From Plantago elongata (lineage: Eukaryota > Streptophyta > Magnoliopsida > Lamiales > Plantaginaceae), in assembly GCA_036897095.1 (NCBI GenBank), contig JAYMSP010000475.1, forward strand, positions 1 to 50,134: 50,134 bases of DNA, written 5' to 3'. The notes below the pieces were generated by a model. That model worked only from the letters and a program-made list of their open reading frames with translations. It did no database searches and was not told the origin of the DNA. How positions within the stretch are numbered: the first letter of the stretch is position 1; every line of letters starts with the position of its first letter. Positions 36,211 through 48,384 of the stretch are shown here, piece by piece. Made by a program: the position numbers and the translations under genes.

Positions 36211-36366
36211 TTAGGGGCTGATTGACATGACATTTGAATGTGGATTTTGGTGAAATTGTGTTTGGAATGAAATTAAAATGGTGGTATTTAAAGTGTATTT
36301 TAGGTCAAATCACTGTTCATCGAGCCAAATGGGGGCATTTAAATGCCTGACCAATCAACCCCTAAT
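36211..36366. mobile_element. Short MITE, about 155 bp
   Basis: The ends taggggctgattgacatgac (36211) and the inverted copy ending caatcaacccctaa (36366) form inverted repeats of about 28 bp including the catttaaatg words. The flanking bases are ta/ta, compatible with a 2-3 bp target site as in PIF/Harbinger or Tc1/mariner MITEs. It is non-coding. Confidence 0.7.
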
Positions 36367-37039
36367 ACCCTAACTCTCAAATTTAATTATTTGTTTCACC
36401 CTTAAACTCTACATTACGAGTACACGTGTCATAATTTCATTCAATCTAGACATTTTATTTAAACAATGTAAAATAAATTTTAAATAGAAATGAAAATATA
36501 AGTAAAATTATAACAATTATTTTCTAACTTTTAATATATAAAAAAGTAATAAAAATATTATGTATTTTTATTACATATAAAATAAATAAAGAAAATATAC
36601 ATTTTTTTAAAATGCGATTTGCTATAGTAAAAAAAGACGAATAACTTACTAGAATTCAAAACCCCAATTGAAAATTTATTGTAGCAAATGTTGTTTTTAA
36701 TTTTTTAATTTTTTATATATAATAAAATGTAAAAAAAAATTTAGATTTTTTGAAATACTTTTGAATTATATTAAAAAAATTTATACCCATAAGCAATTTA
36801 TACCAAAAATTTTGTCCATTAGTATTACATATCTATAAACTTTAAAGAATAGAGGATTAATTTTTTTAATTTAAATATATTAATAATAAATAATTTTAAA
36901 TTTTGGTAATAATTTATATAATTTCTTTTAAATTTATAAACTCAATCTATGGTTTCTGTAATGTATTTTGTCTGAAGTTAATGAAATTGCGACACGTGTC
37001 CTTATAATATACTTTTCTTTTCTATTTTTTGTCAAAATC

Positions 37040-37200
37040 GCTCAAATACAGTCAAGATATGTAATTTAACCAAAAAATCGACCGGAGTACATAAATTTCG
37101 AGGTCGGTTGTTGTAGTGTATTGAAATTGGACAAGGCCGTTCTACCGTATAAAAAATGGAGCTGTCTCATTGTAGTGTACCAAAAAAAAATTTGCCATTT
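37040..37200. repeat. Relic arm of the palindromic MITE family
   Basis: The order of words ggttgttgtagtgta, attgaaattgg, agctgtctcattgtagtgtacc and aaaatttgcc parallels the right arm at 34440-34555. It is a single diverged arm without its partner. Confidence 0.5.
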
Positions 37201-40200
37201 TTTTACAACTACCTAATTAAAAAAAACACATTCCCTACCAATCGGTCCCTAAGAGATTCATATAGCTGATCCGACCATAAAAATCGTTCGCATTAAATCT
37301 TGTCAATACATCGACAAAAAATGACAACATTTTATATACTCCACTACACGTGACTAATTCAGTTGAGCCCCGGCTCTTCTAACGGTCCACAATGATACTT
37401 GAACTCGGGATGTTTTTTAAATAAATTAAAATTTATTACGAATTAAGCAAATAATTATATATATTTTTGAAATAGTTCAACCATGGAGCATGGGAGGCGC
37501 TCAAAACCGTTAATCCATGTATGTCGGATACAATTTGGAGCATTCACAACAATAACTTGAAAAATTCGAGATTTAAACACTAGAAGTGATGGAGGTCTTC
37601 ATAGATACACTAGAAGTTTGCTATTTAGAGAGTTCAAATTCGGTCTACATCGTGACAGCACCATTCCTTATAGGACATGCAACGTATTAGGTAGAACTTA
37701 AATTAATATTCAACAGACTCTGTTGATATTCGAATATACTTGATCAAATTATAATAAATTAAGTATATTTTATAATTGTACATAAACTTTTAGATGATGA
37801 ACTTAACTTAAATCGATCAAAACTCAACTTTAATGAAAAAAGGGTATGCAGGTAGGTTATAATTATTTATTGTTTCATTACCAAGAAGTATATATTGGGG
37901 GGATTGTACCAGTGTATTTCTGAATTGTTTGAATCTATTTTTAATTAAAACATTTCAATTCGAGTTGTATTTTTGTGTGTAAAAATATAAAAACTCAACT
38001 TGAATTAATGTAATTTAGCTCAAATTTTGTGCAAGACAGTCCAGAAGTCTCGATTCTCGAGCCTCACTTTATCAAAGGGTCGGTGACCTAATTAAGATTT
38101 CCACTTTTTCTTATCTAATGTCAAATATTTACTACGAATAGAAATTCTTAAAGATATAATATTATTATTTAATTACTATTCACGATTACAATATTGACCG
38201 ATTATAAACATCAAACAATTATAGTTTCATACCCATGCAGTATTCATAATAAACATAATAAATAAATGGTTGAGATGTTGGAAGCTGAAATTAAAAAAAG
38301 AAAATTGCATACCCTAACAAACTCATTTTATTTATTTTTCGAATTTAATATTGTAATTGGTTACTCATATAGACTTAATTCAGACAACATGATAAATATT
38401 TTTAGAACCACTATTATGATCCATAAACTCCTCCATTGTCAAACCTTGACTTTCTTACCACTCAACCATCATACAGTGCATTCACAAAATTTGAGTATTG
38501 TCTAATTTTAACAGTTGACATTCTTAAAAGGATTGGTGACTTGTTAATTGAGTTGTTTCCATTTTTTTATTTTTTTTGAAAGGGAGTTGTGAATTAAGTT
38601 GTAACTGTGTCATAAACGAAGGTTCACAGTTAAGTAGGTATGGAGATGATTATAATCCTGAAGTAATAGATATACATTGCCACTATTTAAGTATTTAGGT
38701 TGCTCATAACTGGCTAGCTGGCTGATGATTTATCCTTCCAACAACATTAGAAATAATGGACAATCTGACTGAACCTGTATAAATAAAGACATAGTTAACT
38801 GAAGTATGCTCTACACCATCTACAGATTTTTAATTGCAAAAATGAACTAAAAACTAAAGGTGTATGACCGCCTGCAATAGGAGAGATATATGATTCTAGA
38901 CTGAGTTCCACCGGCTTAGATTATAATTACATCACAAAGAATGAAACAAAATCAAGAAATGGCTTTCCAACAGATGGGATATTGGCACTTGGCAGTAATG
39001 CGTGGTAGCATTTTCGCTCTGGCCAGGCGGGCACCTCACCATCAATTCAAGAGGCAATGCATGCTATAAATTTAAAGGGCAAATAAAATGAGAGCATAAT
39101 AATTAATTGCTCAAAAGTCTACATAAGTATGATAGCATTACATATGTACTTTGTACATCCAATAATCACGATGGACAAACCTTTTAATTAAAGTATCCTA
39201 GATTATTATAAAAGGTGCCTCCTTTTGGGCATTTATTACAAAGTGCATTTACTTTCCCTCTTTTACTAGATCATCTTCAACCATGTTTTACTCCATGTAT
39301 ACAAAAAAAAAAAAAAAAAAAAATTTTACGAGCTCCAGTTGTATCATCAATCTCTTAACGTCTTCATATAAGGTGTTGGTGCAGTATTGCTACAACCTGT
39401 CTGTTAAAATATGCAATAAAAAATTTAAAATAAATTTACCCACATATTTTTTGTATTCTTTATGTTCTACAAACTACAAAGGTTTAATCCATTCTTTAGA
39501 ACTACAAACTATAAAGATTTAATCCATTCGTTAGAGCTTGAAGCTCAACGGTATTATCGTTGGTATTTTCTATAAAAGTGCAACTAGCCTTCACAAAAAG
39601 TCCATTTATATCCAGTTCCAGCATTGCCATTGTATAAACATGATCCATGTTCAAAGTATTGCCATTGTATAAACATGATCCATGTTCAAAGTATTGTGGC
39701 ACTTATATCATGTTAATTATGGCAAAGAAAAAATGTCCTTTTATATATAAAAATAATCCTCGACTAATTAGAGACTATACCTTCAAGGTATACCTTCACT
39801 ATACCAAGGAAGTAAATATTATAGTCATGAAATCATAGACGAAGTATTAAAATCAATCGGCTGCAAGGTTTCCCCAAAATACACTCCAAGTGAGAGCCTC
39901 CGATACTATAGTTATGATTATGACGCTGCACGGCTTGCTTTACGCTGACTTGGCAAACTTGTGAAGATTTTATTTCTAATAAGTACCTAATTGTAGTTAT
40001 GATTATTTTAACACCATTGGATCATCGAATCAACCTGAATCATTTAATTAAAACAGTACAATTTAGGTATGCTAATTTTGAGCGTTGGATCATCATCAAA
40101 CTAATTTGAATCATAAAATGTACGAGACCTTCAATCTAGCTAGCGTCATAGTTCCATCCTAATTTTACCAAAAATGTTGGTATTTATCTTATTAAATTTA

Positions 40201-40560
40201 TTTTAAAATTAACGTTGAATAAACTATCAAATTTAATATCGATTTCGACTGCTTTGGTAAAATTCATATTTATCAAATTTAAGTGCTGCCTATTTGTAAA
40301 TACTACAACCCATCCTATAAATAGTAGCAAAACCTTTATTTATGTCGATAAAAATAAGAAAAAAATGTGTATTGGGTTGGTATTTTGGTGAAGTTGTAAA
40401 TATATGTACTATAAGGGTATTAGTTAAGTGGCGGTTGTAGGTCCACTCACCAAAAATTTAAATGCAAAGCTTTGGGTGGAACTACTAAAAATAGCAAATG
40501 GGAATATTTGAAAGTGGAGTAACTAACTAACTAACTACTAGCAGATTGAATTTATTGAAA
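37201..40560. other. Intergenic, AT-rich
   Basis: No gene is recognised. It contains two 35-bp tandem duplications (39458-39530 and 39627-39696), a poly-A run at 39301-39323 and low-complexity AT sequence. The segment just below 40700 is probably the 3' untranslated region of the topoisomerase gene. Confidence 0.5.
39458..39696. repeat. Two neighbouring 35-bp tandem duplications
   Basis: First pair: tacaaactacaaaggtttaa and its continuation to ttagaac, repeated once from about 39495 to 39530. Second pair: gccattgtataaacatgatc and its continuation to gtatt, at 39627-39661 and 39662-39696. Both have the same unit length although the sequences differ. Confidence 0.8.
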
Positions 40561-40711
40561 GGAATGCACTATAAACAGAAGAGCATAACGGGGAAGGGAA
40601 GCCCAGCCCCTCTATTATTCTGTCTCAACAGAAACATTCTCAAAGAGCACACAATGAAAACCAGAGGGTCAGGACAGGACTCACATCAAAGGAAGGACTA
40701 ATAGTGGCTTT

Positions 40712-43700
40712 TTAAGAGCGAGCTTTGCGGCGTGGTGCACTTTTACTCTTCAGTAGTCCCAAGGCTGTCTCCATGTCAATCTCATCAGGTTTCAACGTCT
40801 GAAAAATGAGTTTGTGCAAAAAGATCAGGTAAGAGATAAAATGCTTAACAATTTTAGTGACTGGAGATTGCATTGTTCAATAACTATACTTGTCGAAGTA
40901 CAAAAATACCAAAAGTTAATTTCACCTTGGGTACAACTACACTACATCTCTTATATCTGATGACAAATCCATCTTTACTGAGCCTCAAAAGTACAGGTCC
41001 TCCACAATCTGGATGCTTCCCCTGGAAGAAAATCACATTTTGGGATAGTACGAGGATATGGTAAAGAGAGTTAACGAAAAACACAAAGCATCAAAGACAT
41101 ACAATCGTCACCGGATACTTTAGTATGTCAAGTGCAGTTTCCAGTGTGATGGAATTTATATCCTCTGTTATCTAGCAATGAAAACAACATAAACACCTGA
41201 TACATTAAAAGATAATTCAAGTAGTGCAACCAAACTAAAAAGTTTCAAATTTCCTTATTAGGGAGAATATGTATGCATGCATGCATGCATGCATGCATGC
41301 ATGCATGTATGTATGTATGTATGTATGTATGTATGTACGTACGTTACAACAAGACACGTAAAACAATTTGGTGGAAAATTTTCATGTAGAGTCTCAGAGC
41401 AATATTCAGAGTCATGAGAAATGATGAAATCTCAGAAATAAGTTAAATTTCAGTTCAGCGAGTGAATGGTATACATACTTGAGAGACTGATGCGCGCTTA
41501 GGCATGTGACCTCCCCTCCGGTCATCACCAAGCTGTATATAGTGTCCGTAGGGGCCAGACTTCAGAAGAACCTGTGTAGGAGGAGAACAGGGATTAGACT
41601 TTACCTCTAGAAACCAAAGATGAAAAATGGACACAAAAGTTAACGGACAACAAAGAAAAACTCATTTATTTTGGATCAACACCTTTTCATCTGTGCCAGG
41701 ATATAGGCCAAGAAGCTTTGGCTCCTCAAAATTAGGTATATTTTGAGGACTAGTTTCATCATCCTCTTCCTCATTAAGCGCCCGGGCAATGTACCTGCAG
41801 AATGATGAGATATTGTCACCAATACAAATGGAGTATTACGTATGGACCTTTATAGGATTACAAATTTATACTCACTTGCACTTTGGGTGCTGATCACAGC
41901 CAATAAAATAGCCCACTCCGAATCTGCTAACTTTGAATGTCAAAGTTCCGTCCGAACAATTCGGGCAAGTTCTTTTTTCATCAGGAATAGAAGAAAACAA
42001 GATATCACCAAATGTTTTCTCCAGCATCTTCTCCACCTGATGAATATGGACCTTGCCAGCATTCTCACAATGATTTTTAAATCTTGTCCAATAATCTTCC
42101 AGGAGCCCTTTCCACTCGGTCATTCCAGCAGATACATTATCAAGCTCAGTTTCCATATCAGCAGTGAAAGAATAATTTGTTATCTCAGTGAAATATTGAG
42201 AAAGGTATGCTGAAACCATGCGACCGCGAAATTCTGGAGATAGTGCCTTACTTTCCATTCGTATATATTTTCTATCCTTTAGCACTTTGATAGTGGGTGC
42301 ATAAGTAGAAGGTCTACCAATACCAAGTTCCTCCAACTTATTTACCAATGCCCCTTCAGAATAGCGAGGTAGAGGTTTTGTATGATGTTGATCAAGTTCT
42401 ACTTTAGATAAGGATAATGACTGGTCTTTCTTTATACTACTCAATATTTCATATACTGCATTCCGATATTTCTCTTCATCATCATTGTTTCTAAATGTAA
42501 TGGTTTCTGCATCTTCATAAGCAGCCTTAAAGCCAAGAAATTCAACGGTCGAGCACGTTGATCGAAACAAAGTAGACTGATTGGCATCCCCAATGTCAAC
42601 TTGAATTTGACCAATTATTGCAGGTTCCATTTGGCAAGCCATTGTTCTTGACCATATCAGACCGTACAACTTCAAGGAATCTTCATCTAGCAACTTGGCA
42701 AGATCTCTCGGTAACCTGCGGATATCAGTGGGTCTAATGGCTTCATGAGCTTCCTGAGAATTTTTAACCGTTTTAGAATGCTTCCTCAAGTCTTTTGAAG
42801 CAAAGCCTTCTCCATATTTCTCTGCTACAAAGGATTGGACATCCCTAGCAGCTTCATCTGATAAATTTATTCCATCTGTTCTCATATATGTTATGAGCCC
42901 TGCAGACTTTCCATCGGATAACTCGACTCCCTCATACAGCTTTTGTGCAACTTTCATTGTGTGTGCTGCAGTAAAGTTAAATTTGTTTGCGGCATCCTGT
43001 TGGAGCGTGGATGTCCTGTACGGAACAGGTGGGTTTCTTCTACTTTTGGTGGTTTTACTACTGACAACTTTAAAGGCAGATACATTAACCTTTGCTTCTA
43101 TATTATTTGCCTCTTCACAGGAGCAAATTGAAAACTGGTTTAATTTCTTGGAATCAAACACGGTTAAATGTGATGTGATTGGAATGATATCTGCTGAATT
43201 TGGATCTTTCTTCTGGAAATCAGCACGGATGGTCCAATATTCCTGGGGCTTAAATACCTCGATTTCCTTTTCCCTCTCACATATAAGAGCTAATGCAGCT
43301 GATTGCACTCGTCCAGCTGACGGGCAACCAGGTAGTTTCCTCCATAACAATGGAGAAACATTGAATCCAATCAAATAATCAAGAGCACGGCGTGCGAGAT
43401 AAGAATTCACCAAATTTTCATCAATCACGCGTGGAGTTTGGAGGGCAGTTTTAATGGATGATTCAGTTATCTCATTAAAGACGACTCTTGCCACAGTGAC
43501 ATTGTCAGGCAAAGCCTCCTGTTGCTGCAGCATCTCGAGGATGTGCCAGGCAATTGCCTCTCCTTCCCGATCAGGATCTGAGGCAAGAATTAGATTGTCT
43601 GCCCTGAAATAAGGAAATTTAAAATGAGAAAATATTAAAGCCGAGTCATAGGTTCAATTAATTAATAGGAAGAGTGTTGAAATTAAAGCACTCAAACAAT

Positions 43701-44428
43701 GATTACGGTTGTGTTTTTTAGACATGGAATAAGGGAAAAGAAGACGGAGAAAATTATACTTTCAGTGTGTCTGTATAAAGGGAGGAATATATTCCAAAAT
43801 ATTAACTGCTTTCAAATGCTACAATACATGCACGTTTGATGGAAAATTATAGTGACGCCAAACATAAAGAAGTTTTGATAATTGGTGACCTTAAACTATT
43901 TTCGCACTGATTTTTATTTTCCCATATTCTCTTTTTCTTTCGTTCTCCTATTTTCTGTGTAAACAAACACAATAGTTTCATAAGGCTTACATACCTACTC
44001 AGTGCTACCTTGATACTTTTAAGATGAGGCCTGGCAGCAGATGGGACTTCCCAGAGCATAGCGAAATCATGATCAGGTCGCACAGATCCTGATCTTGCAG
44101 CCAAATCCCTGACATGCCCATAACTGGGTATAACCTCAAACATATCACCAAGGTATCCTTGAATCACTTTTGCCTTTGTGACCGACTCAACCACCAAGAC
44201 GGATTTGGTGATAGGTGGATATAGTTGAGGCCAGGACTTGGTTAGCTTAGCCGTTTGTGAATACTTCCCCAGTGATGCATTCCCATCTGATTTCTCCAAT
44301 ACATCCTTTTTACACTCTGTCAAAGATTTTCCTTTTGACCTGCCCTTCGCCTTCTTCATCCCATTATTTGTTGATACCTCGCTCTCTTTCACTTCTGTGG
44401 GGGTACTCGAAATTGCATTGATCTGGAC

Positions 44429-44481
<53 letters not shown>

Positions 44482-47435
44482 CAATAACAATGTGAATAAT
44501 AATAGCAAGGATCAATTACATATTACCCGCTCCAGGTTGCCTCGTTTTCATCTAAAAGCCCGTTAGTCAAACAATTACAACTAGGTCCTTTTCACGAATT
44601 AATGTTTGACCGAATGAAAACCGGATTTTGTAAATTGACAAAGCAAACACGGACTTAGGACCCATATGTAATTGATATAGAACATTAGACTTTCTTACGA
44701 TTATTTCAATTTGTTATTCTATTATTTTTTTCTTTATTTGTTTAGTAGTTATTAACAACTAATTTAATTATAAAATTACTTTTTCCTTTTTACAATTGTT
44801 CTTAACCTTTAATATTTATTATCCATGCACTTTTTTGTTGTTCTCTTTTGCATTCTTTTTTAAACAAAATTTTTATCTTGTAATACTTTTTTACATATCC
44901 GGTTTTCACAATTTTGGTTCTATTAACAATAATATTTGCACAAATTTACCCGATTAAAAAAGATGTTGCTTAATTCACAGATCATAATCATAAAAGTCTC
45001 GGTTATATTATTATAATTTGTGTGAGCATGTCAAACATTTAGATAGGAAGTATATGATCGGTTCCATATCCAATAAATTAAAATAATAATTTTTCTACAC
45101 AATTTACTAAATGATACACACTACTAAAATATGGCCTTTTTAGTGTGGAAAATAATTCACACCACAACCTTAAAGTCCCACACCAAAACATTTTAGTGTC
45201 AAATTATAGACAATAGAGTTTGACGCAATAACCTTTTGACTATTGATGGGGTTTCTTAATTCGTTTATATTAAATGTTCAATTAAATTATATAAAGAAAC
45301 TTTGCTTCCATATGATTACGGATGGGGTCTGTTAATAATATGATGTAATCGAACATTTCAGATTTAATGATTAATAGTATCAAATACAGTTAAAGTTTTA
45401 AAATGTTATATGCAAAACATCAAAATTAAATGAGACATTTAATTTAGGACGTAATTTAAAAAATACTATTATAATTATTGTTGTTGTTGTTATTATTATT
45501 TATTTGTTTATTTTTATATTTTTATATTTTTTATTATTATTATTAAATATTTACACAAAATGATCAGCAAAAAACAACATAGAGGAACAAAAAATGATGT
45601 ATAAATAGCCTTCAAATGTACTCCAACGACTATTTTTTTTAAACTAACAACAAGTTTCAATTACATACAAATACATGTTGTTCGAAATCAATTGCATATG
45701 ACACCCTTAGTTGAGGGCTGTTTGGCCGAGTTCAGAATCTGATATTGGGCCAGGGACAAAACAGAACTTTCCGAGTTTTAATTCGCCAAAAGTCAAGATC
45801 GTGGACCTATATAATTAGATTATATCTAAGAGGGATGTCTATGTTATTAATTGACTAACAAGGTTGAGGTTTCATATGTAATTAGAAAATCTAAGGGGGT
45901 GCCTGATGTAATTTGCCCTAATAGCAATGATAATAATAGACAGTTTGTTGTTAATGATACAGTAAGCAAAAAAAATCCCAATTAGCCAGGATGAAATCAT
46001 TCAAACCTCTATTGATGTGAGAGACTTTTTGCTTGTCTTACTTCTAGTGTTCTTTGCTTCAGAATTCTTCAAGAGAGCAGCTGCCTTTTTTTCAGGTGTA
46101 CTTGTAGCCTGTTCCTCAGAAGAAACTGTATTTCGTTTCCGAGCAGCTGGCTTTTTTTCCAGTGTACTTGTAGTCAATTCCTTGGAAGAAACTGCATTTC
46201 GTTTCCGAGTAGCTGGCTTTTTTTCAGGAGCACTTGTAGCCGATTCCTCAGTGGAAATTGCCATTTGTTTCTGAGCAGCAGACACCTTTGGATGTCTCCA
46301 ATCTTCAATAGATTTTTGGAAAGGAAATTTCTCTCCACCAGCTCCATCTTCTGTCCTAGCCAAAAAATATGGTGTCTCTTCTCTCGCAACCTTGGAAAAT
46401 GATCTCACAACGCTGCAGTAGTGAACAGGACAAAATACATAATGACTTCTCAACCCATAACATACAGTCATACATATAGCAAAGTTGGATAACTAACTCA
46501 TCTCTTGAATCTACCTGATGCCATTTGCAGGAAAAGAGATACCCCTTCTAAATGGAAAAATCCTGCATCTGGACCTGACTCTCAGAACTTGTGACTGAAA
46601 GCTGGTGCATACACATGGCAACCGTACTAACGAGCGTAAATTTACACCAGCATGATTTTGCAATGCTTTGTTCTGAACTGACACCAAACAGGAAAAGCAT
46701 TTATGTCCTATTCACGAATCACAATATAAGCTAGCTACATCTAATACATTGTCGTCTTTAGTCAAGTACTCAAGTGCAATTACGTAGCAAACAAACAGAT
46801 ATTGACATTGAGATAACACATCAGATCAAATACCAGCATGATTTTGTAATGCTTTGTTCTAAAATGACACCAAACAGGAAAAGTAATTATCTCCTCCTAT
46901 TCACAAGATAAGCTACATCTAATACATTGTCGACTTTTAATCAAGTGCAATGCTGCCAAGTCAGCTAGTCGCATATAATAGTAGTAAACAAACGGATATT
47001 GAAATTGAGACATAAAACATAAAAAACCAGAGTGATTTTGTAATGCTTTGTTCTGAAATTACACCAAACAGGAAAAGCAATTATCTCCTCCTATTCACGA
47101 GATACATTTTCGCCTTTTAATCAAGTGATATGCTGCCAAGTCAGCTAGTCGCATATAATCATACTAGTAAACAAACAGATAATGACATTGGGATATAACA
47201 CAATATAACACATCAAACACCAGCATGCTTTGGTAATCCAATACATTGTCGCCTCTTAATCAAGTGAAATGCTGCAAGTGATTTAGTCATATATAATCTA
47301 CGAACATATCAAATGAATTAGCCTGCTGATGTTTATAGTTTATGAAGACAAAGTATGGAGAGGAATTACCATTATGAATCGACGACAAGTAGAGGAGGAG
47401 TGTGAAGTGGGGAGTAGGTGTTGAACAAACGCCAT
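40712..47435 (-). CDS. Type IA DNA topoisomerase I, bacterial TopA-like, organelle-targeted
   Basis: Ten coding exons (47435-47370, 46672-46515, 46412-46007, 44422-43995, 43603-41876, 41794-41683, 41571-41479, 41171-41103, 41021-40926, 40798-40712) keep phase and give 1080 aa. The start MAFVQHLLPTSHSSSTCRRF plus an Arg/Ser-rich exon 2 looks like a plastid/mitochondrial presequence. Three tandem 22-aa repeats (about 126-191, EKKPA-x-RKRN type) form a basic linker. Then come TOPRIM (about 284-375; SVLVVESVTKAKVI, SDPDREGEA metal site), the type IA core with catalytic Tyr592 in TYMRTDG, a four-cysteine zinc ribbon (CPNC...GC...PKC, about 900-930) and C-terminal topoisomerase repeats, one with CGGPV. 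The enzyme relaxes negatively supercoiled DNA by single-strand passage. Arabidopsis has a comparable organellar enzyme (At4g31210). The gene looks intact. Confidence 0.92.
41268..41344. repeat. Compound (ATGC)n-(ATGT)n microsatellite in a topoisomerase intron
   Basis: About eight ATGC units pass into about eight ATGT units and end in tacgtacgt. It lies in the intron between exons 7 and 8. Confidence 0.95.
44429..44480. repeat. (TTA)n microsatellite at the intron 3 acceptor of the topoisomerase gene
   Basis: About 17 ATA units on the plus strand read as (TTA/TAT)n on the gene strand. They end 7 bp before the acceptor (tatgtccag, exon 4 starts 44422), taking the place of the usual polypyrimidine tract. 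Confidence 0.9.
44513..45918. mobile_element. MULE-like element in topoisomerase intron 3
   Basis: The left end caattacatattacccgctc and the right end read inverted (gggcaaattacatcaggcac) are similar inverted termini. They are flanked by a direct repeat taatagcaaggat (44500-44512) / taatagcaatgat (45919-45931), 13 bp with one mismatch. The interior is AT-rich with no transposase ORF. Words such as ttacatatta and aggtcc are shared with the element at 48.39-49.76 kb, suggesting one family. Confidence 0.65.
46064..46261 (-). repeat. 66-bp coding tandem repeat, three copies
   Basis: Three in-frame 22-residue units (heads AISTEESATS, AVSSKELTTS, TVSSEEQATS) lie in exon 3 of the topoisomerase. They make a Lys/Ala/Ser-rich linker between presequence and TOPRIM. 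The third copy has lost the RKRN end. Confidence 0.9.
46646..47300. repeat. Tandem repeat of about 190 bp spanning the topoisomerase intron 1/exon 2 border
   Basis: Copies start at 46646, 46832, 47036 and 47219 (accagcatgattttg variants, periods 186, 204 and 183 bp; the last is partial). The first contains the 5' end of exon 2 with its acceptor. The next two repeat the same boundary, and the third keeps an intact tttcag acceptor followed by a close copy of the exon start. The shared body includes aacaaagcatt on the gene strand, aatacattgtcg, atcaagtg and tgctgccaagtcagctagtc. Confidence 0.9.
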
Positions 47436-48331
47436 GGAAATGAAAATCGAAATGCCAGAGCTCGTCGCCTCTTCCTATTCAGAGAGAACTCTCCTTTAAT
47501 CAAAATTGAAACTCCTGAGAGTCCGAAAAGTACTGAAAGTCTTACAACAATATACAATTCACAAATATACAAATAGACAAAAATCAAACAATTTACATAC
47601 AATGATTTAGAAAAGATTGAAACAGCAGATAAAGAGTCCGGAAGCAATTCGAACCTTTGCAGGTTCACGGCGGCCGGTAATTTCTCCGGCGGCGGAGAGA
47701 TAAATAGTGGGTGGTTAGAGCCCCTGAGGGTTTTGGAATGGAGGAGAAGGGTTTAATCAGTGTTTGTGGGACAAGGAGAAGAGATAAGGGTTTTATTGCG
47801 AACTCATCCATACAGAGCGGGAGCGGCTTTCTGCTTTACTTAAATCAGCGCTTCTCTACTCCGTTCCGAATTTTTGAAAACTTCTCATTGGGAGATTCGG
47901 TACGGTTAACAGCTCTCGTTTATTCGTTTGATATTACTTATGGACGGGTTTTATTGAGTAAACAAGGCACAAATTCATGTTTGGTTTGTTTTAGCCAGAA
48001 GTGCTTGTGAGTTACGGATCGAATTTCAATTTTAGGGCAGCGTGATTGGAGGAGCCCATCTACGTGGCTAGATTGGGTTGAATTTTCAGAATTAAAAATA
48101 GTTGGTTTTGAGGGTGGACAAAATTTTGGATTCATTCCATCTAGGACAATTCATCGTAATTCGACAATTCTATTAGTTCGGACTACTCATTGTTATTTTT
48201 CCCTCCATCTAGAACTTAACTTTTAATTGATTCATACATAAATTTTATTTTATTAAATAGAGTATAAAAGATGATAATAAATTTTAAAAAAAGAGTAAAT
48301 AAACTATGACAGTATAAATAAAGTACGAGAT
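47436..48331. other. Topoisomerase 5' leader and upstream intergenic region
   Basis: The minus-strand leader and promoter lie here. A GC-richer patch at 47668-47700 (ggcggccgg, ccggcggcgg) is near the likely transcription start, and a leader intron (donor near 47655, acceptor near 47493) is possible. The open frame at 47711-48010 on the plus strand has no domain and is not called. Confidence 0.4.
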
Positions 48332-48332
48332 A

Positions 48333-48373
<41 letters not shown>
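48332..48373. repeat. (ATT)n microsatellite at the left end of the right-hand MULE
   Basis: About 14 ATT units, ending in gatgatgatggatgat next to the element end. Confidence 0.9.
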
Positions 48374-48374
<1 letters not shown>

Positions 48375-48384
48375 GATGATGATG

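Noticed and set aside
42893-43378. 161-aa plus-strand open frame
   Set aside because: Antisense shadow of the main topoisomerase exon, which has clear TopA motifs on the minus strand.
45119-45215. cactactaaaatatgg followed by tttttagtgtgg, possible second CACTA end
   Set aside because: No subterminal repeats and no partner end; it lies inside the MULE at 44513-45918 and may be a chance match or small relic.
47711-48010. 99-aa plus-strand open frame upstream of the topoisomerase gene
   Set aside because: No domain and overlaps the likely promoter/leader region of the minus-strand gene.
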